NCBI RefSeq assembly: GCF_019449565.1
Contig: NZ_JAGRPM010000081.1
Span: 1 to 64,000 of the forward strand
Length of the DNA: 64,000 bases
Origin: Rhodoblastus sp.
Lineage (GTDB): Bacteria; Pseudomonadota; Alphaproteobacteria; Rhizobiales; Beijerinckiaceae
Direction of reading: 5' to 3'
Shown here: piece by piece, positions 43,419 through 50,409 of the stretch
How positions within the stretch are numbered: position 1 is the stretch's first letter
Layout of the letters: the number at the start of each line of letters is the position of its first letter
The notes under the pieces: generated by a model
The model's input: the letters and a program-made list of their open reading frames with translations, nothing else
What the model was told of the DNA's origin: nothing
Database searches by the model: none
Translations under genes and position numbers: made by a program

Positions 43419-46304
43419 CTAACGCTTCCCGCCACCGGCCGAGACCTGCTCCGCGCCTGGCGCCAACGGGAAGACGACCTCGACCAGAGTACCTTCGTTC
43501 TTGCGGCTCTTGATGGAGAAGCCCGCGCCATTCGCTTCGGCCAAAGCCTTGGTCAGCGGCAGCCCGAGGCCCGTGCCGCCGCGCGACGGCGCCACCTGAC
43601 GGAAAGGCTCCAGCGCGGCGCCCAGCTCGCTTTCCGTCATGCCGATTCCGGTATCCTTGACGCGCAGCACGGCATGGCCCGAGTCGCTGAGCGCGGTCGA
43701 GACGATGACCTGTCCGCCCGGTTCATTATAGCGCACGGCATTGGCGAGCAGGTTCAGCACGATCTGGCGCAATGAGCGCTCGTCGGCGTTAATCGGCGGC
43801 AGCCGCGTCGCCAAAGCGAGCCGGGTGATGACCTTTTCGCGATTGGCCTGAGGCTGGATCAGCGACACGCATTCCGCCACGATGCGATTCGCGTCCACCG
43901 GTGCCACGGAAAGATCCAGCTTGCCAGCCTCGATCTTGGACAGATCGAGCAGGTCATTGACCAGGCTCATGACATGGGCGCCGGAGGCATGAATGTCGCG
44001 CAGATAATCCTTGTAGCGTTCATTGCCGACCGGCCCGAAGCGCTCGTCCATGATCACCTCGGCGAAGCCGAGAATGGCGTTGAGCGGGGTGCGGATCTCA
44101 TGGCTGACCTTGGCGAGAAATTCCGACTTCGCCTGGTTGTCGCGCTCAGCCCGCGCGCGCGCCTCGTCCATCGCGCGTTCGGTCTGCCGCCAATGGCTCA
44201 TGTCACGCAGGATAAGGCAATATTTGCCCTCCACCGCCTTGCCAAGCCGGCCGATGGTCAGATGCAGCGGCATGGTCGCGCCCTGCCGCGTGCGCCCGAT
44301 CGCCTCGCGCCCGCGCTTCTCCGCCCCGGCCTTGGCGCGGGTGAAATATTCGAGCGCCGATACATGGGATTCGCGGGCGAGCAGAATGTTGAAATTCTCT
44401 CCGGCGACCTGGTTGCGGTCATAGCCCAGCAAGGCCTCCGCAGCGCGGTCGAGACCAAGTATCGCCCCATCGGCATTGATGAGGACAACGCCGTCGGCGG
44501 CGGCCTCCACCATGGACTGGATTTCGTCTATCTCCGATTCGCGCTGGCGCAGGCTCGCCTCGATCACGCCGATCCGCTGCTCCAGCGCCGTGGCCGAAGG
44601 GCGGATCAGAGTCACGAGATCCGCCGGGCCGCCGTCCCAATCGACGCGCGCGCAATGGGCGTCGGCGGATATGGCCTCGCCATTGGCGCCGCGCAGCAGC
44701 AGCGTGCGCTTCTGTCCTGGCGCCAGTTCCGCCGCGACGAAACGGCTGGACGCCCGCAGCCCCCCCGCCGCGCTGAAGGCGGCGAGATCAGGATAGCCGA
44801 GCCAGTCTAGCGCGATGCGATTGGCATGGAGCAGAATGCCGCCGCGGCTGGCGACGAGGCCGACCGGCAGCGCCTCCGCGAACCGCGCGTCGAATGTTTC
44901 CGACGGGCGCTCTTCACTTTCCGCAGGGTGGTTTTGGGCCGTTTCGGCCGCAGCCGGCTGTTCGTCGATTTCTTGCGGTTCTTCGCGCCGAAAGACGGGC
45001 GGAGCGGCGGGAGCCTCGTCTCCCGCTTCCAAAGGTCCACGTGCGCCGAGCGCGCGGGCGATTTCACGAAAGGCCGAACGTTCATGCGGCGCCAACGCGA
45101 CCAGCGACGATTCCGTCTCTTCGCCGTCACGAGACGGCGCTCCATTCGCCTCCGCGCTCGCGGAAAATTCCACAGGCTCGCCGCTTGCTACAGGCCGGAC
45201 ATGAGTCAGGGGCCGCAAGGGCACGACGACGCCCGAAAATTCCGGTGGCCAGATCCCGGCGGGACTGGTCTCGACCGGCGACGCTTCGGCAGGGTCCGCC
45301 CCCAATTCCGTATCGGAGGGCGGAAGCTCGGACAGAAAGACTTCCTCGGTCGCCGGCTCATCATTCGCGGGCGGCTCGTCCGCAGCGGACGCCTCCTGCG
45401 TCTCCGCGTGGAACGGGCCAGCGACGAAGGGCGCTTCCCGCAGGCGGTCGAGGTGAATGACGCCGAAACCGCGCCAGCCTTCGAAATGCGCGCCATGATC
45501 GAATACGGGCAAGGCGCCGAGCGTCACGGGCGCGGCGGCAGAGGCCCCCGCGATCGGCCAATCGACATCGACGCGGCTGAACGTCGCCTGGGCCCGCAAG
45601 GCCTCGGCCAGTTCGCCGCTCGGGTCGAAGCCCAGCGTCTCCGCCGCCTCGATCAGATCGCGGCCGACCAGATCGGCGCAGCCCGGGCCGACGATCTCGG
45701 CCAGTGGCGGCGTCACCTGAAGCACGATGTTTCGGGAATCGGTGCGCCACAAGAAGCGCGCGGGGACAAGGCCGGGAAAACGCGTCCGCAGCCGCGCGCG
45801 GATCGCGCCGAGGCCATCATCCTCGACTGTCTCGTGGGTGGTTTCGGGGCGGGGTTCGAGCGGGGAATCGGACGGCGCCGCCGGCAGCGCGGCGGCGGGC
45901 CGCGCGCGGGGCCGGCCGCCACGCAAGCCGAGGCCCGCGAGAACGAAAAGCGGGGGATCGCCCGCCGTGCGGCGGCACAAGGCGGTGATCGCGCCCGGCA
46001 GATCCTCGCCGTTGAACGACAGCCGCTCCAGCCGCGCCGCCGCGCCGGGAAGAATGCTGCGCGCGAGCTCGGCGAGGCGCCGCGAACCGGGGAGGTCGGA
46101 GCCGAACAGTCTTCCCGTCAAGGCTTCGCAGTCGCGGGCGCTAAACAGACCGAGCGCCGAATCATTGGCGAAGATCACGCGCGCAGGGTCTCCCCCGGCG
46201 ACCAGGACCGGAGCGCCCGCGCGCGCCAGCGAGGCGACCGCCGGATCGGCCAAAGCCGCCGCGATTTCCGCGCCTTGTCGCCCGTTCGCGATTTTATCAG
46301 CCAT
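43419..46304 (-). CDS. PAS-domain sensor histidine kinase, PdhS/PleC/DivJ-like
   Basis: The 961-residue protein appears cytosolic, with no membrane helix. An N-terminal PAS-like region (ANDSALGLFSARDCEALTGR) precedes a long Pro/Glu-rich linker (about 330-480). Two PAS domains follow (about 490-590 and 605-705; VEAAADGVVLINADGAILGL), then the HisKA H-box with His735 in KVSHEIRTPLNAILGFAEVI and a HATPase domain with RQIVLNLLANAVRYNEPGG, VKDTGIGMTESEL and GGTGLGLPLTKALAEANG. The H-box resembles PdhS, DivJ and PleC, which set cell polarity through DivK and CtrA. The assignment is by similarity of motif and architecture. Confidence 0.82.
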   Translation of the reverse strand: MADKIANGRQGAEIAAALADPAVASLARAGAPVLVAGGDPARVIFANDSALGLFSARDCEALTGRLFGSDLPGSRRLAELARSILPGAAARLERLSFNGEDLPGAITALCRRTAGDPPLFVLAGLGLRGGRPRARPAAALPAAPSDSPLEPRPETTHETVEDDGLGAIRARLRTRFPGLVPARFLWRTDSRNIVLQVTPPLAEIVGPGCADLVGRDLIEAAETLGFDPSGELAEALRAQATFSRVDVDWPIAGASAAAPVTLGALPVFDHGAHFEGWRGFGVIHLDRLREAPFVAGPFHAETQEASAADEPPANDEPATEEVFLSELPPSDTELGADPAEASPVETSPAGIWPPEFSGVVVPLRPLTHVRPVASGEPVEFSASAEANGAPSRDGEETESSLVALAPHERSAFREIARALGARGPLEAGDEAPAAPPVFRREEPQEIDEQPAAAETAQNHPAESEERPSETFDARFAEALPVGLVASRGGILLHANRIALDWLGYPDLAAFSAAGGLRASSRFVAAELAPGQKRTLLLRGANGEAISADAHCARVDWDGGPADLVTLIRPSATALEQRIGVIEASLRQRESEIDEIQSMVEAAADGVVLINADGAILGLDRAAEALLGYDRNQVAGENFNILLARESHVSALEYFTRAKAGAEKRGREAIGRTRQGATMPLHLTIGRLGKAVEGKYCLILRDMSHWRQTERAMDEARARAERDNQAKSEFLAKVSHEIRTPLNAILGFAEVIMDERFGPVGNERYKDYLRDIHASGAHVMSLVNDLLDLSKIEAGKLDLSVAPVDANRIVAECVSLIQPQANREKVITRLALATRLPPINADERSLRQIVLNLLANAVRYNEPGGQVIVSTALSDSGHAVLRVKDTGIGMTESELGAALEPFRQVAPSRGGTGLGLPLTKALAEANGAGFSIKSRKNEGTLVEVVFPLAPGAEQVSAGGGKR

Positions 46305-46371
46305 GCGTCAACTGGCTCCTTTGGAGCGTCTGGCGCGGCCGCGCGACTCTGCGGCCGGAATCGGGGTTACA

Positions 46372-46388
46372 TTAACGAAAAGCTAACC
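46372..46388. promoter_or_regulatory. CtrA-like half-consensus site upstream of the sensor kinase
   Basis: TTAA-CGAAAAG-CTAACC matches TTAA-N7-TTAACC with one mismatch. It lies about 70 bases before the kinase start, the same spacing as the boxes at the two beta-barrel genes. Confidence 0.35.
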
Positions 46389-46486
46389 ACGTCGGCAGCC
46401 CCGAATCCATAATTGATCCATTTCATTCCCAGCGAACTGACCTTATGATTAACGTCGTCTCGCTGCGGGTGCGAGAACCGTTTTGC

Positions 46487-46515
46487 TGCGCCGCACAAAG
46501 ACCTATTGCGGCGCA
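46487..46515. promoter_or_regulatory. TGC-rich inverted repeat upstream of phasin genes, possible PhaR operator
   Basis: TGCGCCGCA and TGCGGCGCA form a nine-base inverted repeat with an 11-base spacer. The right arm, extended to TTGCGGCGCAA (46506-46516), is itself a palindrome. PhaR repressors of polyhydroxybutyrate metabolism bind TGC-rich sites at phasin promoters in related bacteria. Confidence 0.4.
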
Positions 46516-46609
46516 ACAAAACTTTGATTATAAAGCAAAGCGCAATACCTATTTGGCGCGGGCGCGAGAATTTCGACAACAGCCCGGCCGTTCACAGCAA
46601 GGGATGACC

Positions 46610-46981
46610 ATGAGCAACCTCAACCTCGAAATTCCTGCCGAAGTTCGCGAATTCGCGGAAAAGACCGTCGATCAGGCCCGCAAGGCTTTTGACAGCTTCG
46701 TCGCCGCCGCGCAGAAGGCCTCCGCCCAGTCCGAAGCCGTCGCGGAGACCGTCTCCAGCAACGCCAAGGAAGTCAGCTCCAAGGCGATTAGCTTCGCGGA
46801 AGCCAATGTCAAGGCCGCCTTCGACCTCGCCGAAAAGCTCGTCAAGGCGAAGGACCCGAAGGAAATTCTCGCGATCCAGTCCGAGTTCCTGAAGAGCCAG
46901 GTTTCGGCCGTTCAGGAGCAGGCCAAGGTTCTCGGCGAAGCCGTGAAGAAGGTTGTCGCGACCTCGACGGACGCCAAGTAA
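46610..46981 (+). CDS. Phasin-family granule-associated protein (first)
   Basis: The 123-residue helical protein starts LNLEIPAEVREFAEKTVDQA and continues through ARKAFDSFVAAAQKASAQ and FAEANVKAAFDLAEKLVKAK to EFLKSQVSAVQEQAK, typical of phasin_2 proteins that coat polyhydroxyalkanoate granules. The ATG at 46610 is chosen because AAGGG lies five bases before it; an ATG at 46604 is in the same frame. Its stop and the next start overlap by one base (TAATG). Confidence 0.9.
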   Translation: MSNLNLEIPAEVREFAEKTVDQARKAFDSFVAAAQKASAQSEAVAETVSSNAKEVSSKAISFAEANVKAAFDLAEKLVKAKDPKEILAIQSEFLKSQVSAVQEQAKVLGEAVKKVVATSTDAK

Positions 46982-47427
46982 TGGCGAGCGGTCCGCGCAA
47001 AACCAAAACTGCTGCGCCGGCCGCCGAAGCGCCGGTCGCCAAGATCACCGCGGAAACGGTCGCCGCTCCCGCTGCGGCCGTGGCCGAGGTCAAGAAGGTC
47101 CAGGCTGCCGCCAAGCAGGCCGCCGCCGAGACCGTGGCCTCGCTGGAGACCTCGTTCACCGCCGCGAGCAAGAGCCTGCAGGCTTTTTCCGCCAAGGCGG
47201 TGGAAGCCTATCAGGCCAACGCCGCCGCTTCGGTGGAATATGTGCAGGCCCTCGCCGGCGTCCGCAGCGTGAGCGAGGCCATCTCCTTGCAGAGCGAACA
47301 TTTGCGCAAGCAATATGAGACGCTGACCGCGCAGGCCAAGGAGCTGACCGCTCTGGCGCAGCAGGTCGCCGCCGATGCGGCCGGCCCGCTCAAGGAGCAT
47401 CTGGACAAGGCCTTCAAGTCCAACTGA
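46981..47427 (+). CDS. Phasin-family granule-associated protein (second)
   Basis: The 148-residue protein has a basic, Pro/Ala-rich N-terminus (ASGPRKTKTAAPAAEAP) and a helical phasin domain with SLETSFTAASKSLQAFSAKA, VEYVQALAGVRSVSEAISLQ and EHLRKQYETLTAQAKELTAL. It follows the first phasin with a TAATG overlap. The basic tail could bind DNA or granule surfaces, as in AlaPro-rich phasins. The two together suggest that this strain stores polyhydroxyalkanoate, though no synthase gene is in the window. Confidence 0.88.
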   Translation: MASGPRKTKTAAPAAEAPVAKITAETVAAPAAAVAEVKKVQAAAKQAAAETVASLETSFTAASKSLQAFSAKAVEAYQANAAASVEYVQALAGVRSVSEAISLQSEHLRKQYETLTAQAKELTALAQQVAADAAGPLKEHLDKAFKSN

Positions 47428-47433
47428 TTCTTT

Positions 47434-47456
47434 CGGCGAAGCCCTGCGCTTCGCCG
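47434..47456 (+). terminator. Hairpin after the phasin genes
   Basis: CGGCGAAG and CTTCGCCG form an eight-base stem with a seven-base loop just after the second phasin stop. There is no T-run. Confidence 0.5.
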
Positions 47457-47554
47457 ATCGACATCCCGGACCGGCCAATCCACAGGCTCGAATTTTGAGC
47501 GCGCGATGCACTTGCAATCGCGCGCTCTCTTCTTTAGGTTCCGCCGACAAATCG

Positions 47555-47631
47555 GCCGCCATAGCTCAGTTGGTTAGAGCGCTAGATTGTGGATCTAGAG
47601 GTCCCCCGTTCAAGCCGGGGTGGCGGTACCA
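47555..47631 (+). tRNA. tRNA-His (anticodon GTG)
   Basis: The 77 bases fold as a tRNA with anticodon stem CTAGA/TCTAG, loop TTGTGGA and anticodon GTG, T-arm GTTCAAGCC and an encoded CCA. The acceptor pairs G1 with U72 and the discriminator is A73 instead of C73, so the canonical G-1:C73 pair of most bacterial tRNA-His is absent, as described for one alphaproteobacterial group. Confidence 0.95.
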
Positions 47632-47970
47632 TTTCAAATCATCTCATCATTATTGAAATCATTGGTTCCCAACGGTGTGCCCGACCGTTCGGCGATGATT
47701 CCGGGATTCATTTGGCCGGCGCTGCGCGGCGATATCGGTCGCTCCCGTGACCGCTTCGCTCCGCGCATTTCATCTCATCATGACGATCGGCCGTCTGAAG
47801 GCCGCCGTTTTTTGCTGCAAGGCGTCAAAAGCAGCGCGATTTGCACGAATTGACCCCTGGCCCGTTCCCCGGGCGCTCACGGAACCGGCCGTAACTCAGG
47901 GGGTTAGTAATGAGCTGGTCGTGATCGCAAATGATTTCATCGAGGACCGGATATAAAAAGGAGCTTGCTC
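47632..47970. other. Intergenic region after tRNA-His
   Basis: The 339 bases hold a weak CGGCC/GGCCG hairpin followed by CCGTTTTTT at 47788-47813 that may end tRNA transcription, and at 47889-47930 a stretch GCCGTAACTCAGGGGGTTAG that recalls a tRNA D-arm. No open frame is convincing. Confidence 0.5.
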
Positions 47971-48228
47971 ATGAAAACCCACTTGATCAAAGCAGCTCTC
48001 GTTCTCGCCACTCTTTCCATTCCTCTCAATGCGCAGGCTCAGGGCGTTATTCAAGGTGGCCAGCGAGGCGCCGCCGAAGGTGGGCGCGCGGCTGGCCCCG
48101 TTGGCGCGGCAGTTGGCGGCGTTGTCGGTGGAGTCACCGGGGGCGTTGTTGGCGGCGTCAAAGGCGTGGTAGGCGCACCCCAGCGCCATCACCATGGGCG
48201 ACGTCATCATTACCACTCGTCGCGGTGA
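47971..48228 (+). CDS. Small secreted Gly-rich protein with a His-rich tail
   Basis: The 85-residue product has a signal peptide (LIKAALVLATLSIPLNAQA), a mature region made mainly of Gly, Ala and Val (GPVGAAVGGVVGGVTGGVVG) and a C-terminal HHHGRRHHYH tail. The Gly zipper pattern resembles membrane-inserting or pore-like segments, and the His tail could bind metal. The ATG at 47971 follows AAAAGGAG. No family was recognised beyond glycine-zipper proteins in general. Confidence 0.7.
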   Translation: MKTHLIKAALVLATLSIPLNAQAQGVIQGGQRGAAEGGRAAGPVGAAVGGVVGGVTGGVVGGVKGVVGAPQRHHHGRRHHYHSSR

Positions 48229-48426
48229 CAGCCGGGAAGGTCAGCCGCGTGAGCGCGTCCATTAGCCCGACGAAGCGTTGGGGGCCGACTCCCCCCAAAG
48301 CCGAAGCCCGATCGCGCTAAGGCGTCTTGCCGGCCCAAAAAACTCTTGCGGCGCCGAAAAAACCTTGGCGCGCGCAAAATCCTTGGCTATGCCGGTTCGG
48401 CTGACTTTTCTAGCGCCGGCCCCACA

Positions 48427-49254
48427 ATGTGTGAGCTTCTCGGTATGAGCGCGAATGTCCCGACCGACATTCGCTTTTCCTTCGCCGGCCTCGCCCGGCG
48501 CGGAGGCGGCGCGGGCCCGCACCGCGACGGCTGGGGCATCGCATTTTACGAAGGCCGGTCGGCGCGCGCCTTCCACGATCCGGAGCCCGCCGCGAGTTCC
48601 GACATCGCGCGCTTCGTCGGCTCGCATCCGATCAAGAGCCGCACGGTCATCGCCCATATAAGGCAGGCCAATCGCGGACGCGTCACTCTCGCCAACACCC
48701 ATCCCTTTTCCCGCGAGCTGTGGGGCCGCGTCTGGACCTTCGCCCATAATGGGCAACTGCGAGGGGTCAAGGCCCTGCCGCTCGATTTCTATGGCCCGGT
48801 CGGGACCACCGACAGCGAACACGCCTTCTGCTGGATGCTCGACCAGTTGCGGATGCGTTTCGAATCCCTGCCCCCGCCGCCGCAGCTCGACCGCGAAATC
48901 CTTCAGCTCAGCACGAAACTGGCGCGGCTCGGCGTGTTCAACATGCTGCTCAGCGACAGTCGCTCGCTCTATGCCTTCTGTGGCAAGCGACTCGCCTGCC
49001 TCACGCGCCGGGCGCCCTTCGGCGAGGCCACCCTGATCGACGAGGACCGCAAGGTGAATTTCGCCGAGGAGACCGGGCCTAACGATTGCGTCACCGTGGT
49101 CGCCACTGGGCCCTTGACGAGCGACGAAAGCTGGACCGCCATCAAGCCCGGCACGCTGCTCGCCTTGCGCGAAGGCCAGGTCGCCGCAACCCTCTTCATC
49201 GAGCCGCCGGGCGGCGAAAAGCCCGCGCGCGCCAAAAGGACCGTTCCATGCTGA
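48427..49254 (+). CDS. Class II glutamine amidotransferase
   Basis: The 275-residue protein starts MCELLGMSANVPTDI, so Cys2 becomes the N-terminal nucleophile after Met removal. Ntn-hydrolase glutaminase motifs follow: GGAGPHRDGWGIAFYEG, VIAHIRQANRG, NTHPFSRELWGRVW and FAHNGQLRG. It lacks a synthetase domain and belongs to the stand-alone YafJ-like group of unknown acceptor. The ATG at 48427 is fixed by the need for Cys2. It overlaps mtnA by seven bases, suggesting co-expression. Confidence 0.9.
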   Translation: MCELLGMSANVPTDIRFSFAGLARRGGGAGPHRDGWGIAFYEGRSARAFHDPEPAASSDIARFVGSHPIKSRTVIAHIRQANRGRVTLANTHPFSRELWGRVWTFAHNGQLRGVKALPLDFYGPVGTTDSEHAFCWMLDQLRMRFESLPPPPQLDREILQLSTKLARLGVFNMLLSDSRSLYAFCGKRLACLTRRAPFGEATLIDEDRKVNFAEETGPNDCVTVVATGPLTSDESWTAIKPGTLLALREGQVAATLFIEPPGGEKPARAKRTVPC

Positions 49255-50324
49255 TCGACGGCGAAAAACGCACCGCCATCTGGCCCGACCCCAATGGCGA
49301 GGGCGTCGTCATTCTCGACCAGACCCGGCTGCCCCATGTCGTGGCCAATGTGCTACTGCACGATCTCGCCGACGCCGCCAGCGCTATCAAGGACATGCTG
49401 GTGCGCGGCGCGCCTTTGATCGGCGTCACCGCCGCCTATGGCGTGGCGTTGGCGATGCGGGCGGATTCGTCGGACGCCGCCTTGGCTTACGCGGCGGAGG
49501 TCTTGCGCGCGACGCGCCCGACCGCCGTCAACCTCGCCTGGGCGCTGGCGCGCATGACCAGTTTTCTCCAACCCATGCCGGAGGAAATGCGCCGCGACGC
49601 CGCCTTCGCCTTCGCCAAACATCTCGCGGAGAAGGACATCGCCTGCAATGAGGCGATCGGCGAGCACGGCCTGACCCTGATTCGCGCTTTGGCGGAAAAA
49701 CGCGGCGGGCAGCCCGTACGCATCCTCACCCATTGCAACGCCGGCTGGCTCGCCACCGTCGATTGGGGCACCGCCACGGCGCCGATCTACAAGGCGCAGG
49801 CGGCGGGCATCCCGCTGCATGTCTTCGTGGACGAGACGCGGCCGCGCAACCAGGGCGCCTCGTTGACCGCCTTCGAACTGGGCCAGCAGAAGGTCCCGCA
49901 CACGCTGATCGTCGATAACGCCGGCGGCCATCTGATGCAGCGTGGCGAGATCGACATGGCCATTGTCGGCGCCGACCGCATCGCCGCCAATGGCGACGCC
50001 TGCAACAAGATCGGCACATATCTCAAGGCGCTGGCGGCGCGCGATTGCGGCCTACCCTTCTATGTCGCCGCGCCGGTCTCGACCTTCGATCCCGCGCTGG
50101 CGGAGGGCCGCCTCATCCCCATCGAGGAGCGCGCACCCGAGGAAGTCACCTTTATGCCGGGCCTCGCGCCCAATGGCGAAGTGATTTCCGTGCGCATCGC
50201 GCCGAAGGATACGCCAGCCCGCAATCCGGGTTTCGACGTCACCCCGGCGCGGCTGGTCAGCGGCATCATCACGGAAAAGGGCGTGTTCGAAGCGAGCACG
50301 GAGGCGCTGGCGGCGCTGGCCTGA
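49248..50324 (+). CDS. mtnA: S-methyl-5-thioribose-1-phosphate isomerase
   Basis: MtnA isomerises methylthioribose-1-phosphate to methylthioribulose-1-phosphate in the methionine salvage pathway. The 358-residue length is standard. Conserved features are VRGAPLIGVTAAYGVALA, RPTAVNLAWAL, the catalytic Cys in THCNAGWLAT, ETRPRNQGASLTAFEL and the catalytic Asp in GADRIAANGDACNKIGTY. The start overlaps the end of the amidotransferase gene. No other methionine-salvage gene is nearby. Confidence 0.95.
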   Translation: MLIDGEKRTAIWPDPNGEGVVILDQTRLPHVVANVLLHDLADAASAIKDMLVRGAPLIGVTAAYGVALAMRADSSDAALAYAAEVLRATRPTAVNLAWALARMTSFLQPMPEEMRRDAAFAFAKHLAEKDIACNEAIGEHGLTLIRALAEKRGGQPVRILTHCNAGWLATVDWGTATAPIYKAQAAGIPLHVFVDETRPRNQGASLTAFELGQQKVPHTLIVDNAGGHLMQRGEIDMAIVGADRIAANGDACNKIGTYLKALAARDCGLPFYVAAPVSTFDPALAEGRLIPIEERAPEEVTFMPGLAPNGEVISVRIAPKDTPARNPGFDVTPARLVSGIITEKGVFEASTEALAALA

Positions 50325-50409
50325 CGCCCGGAGCGCCGCGCATGGGTCGACGAGGTCGGTCGGGTCAAGGCCCCGTTTCAGGGGAGACGCCTCTTTTGTG
50401 GCCAGATAA

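Larger units (their letters stand above)
46305..46609. other. Divergent intergenic region between the sensor kinase and the phasin genes
   Basis: The 305 bases contain a CtrA-like sequence on the kinase side (46372-46388) and an inverted repeat on the phasin side (46487-46515). No gene is supported in it. Confidence 0.6.

Noticed and set aside
48278..48298. TTGGGGG/CCCCCAA hairpin as terminator of the Gly-rich protein gene
   Set aside because: The stem is only seven bases, there is no T-run and it lies 50 bases past the stop, so it is too weak to list.
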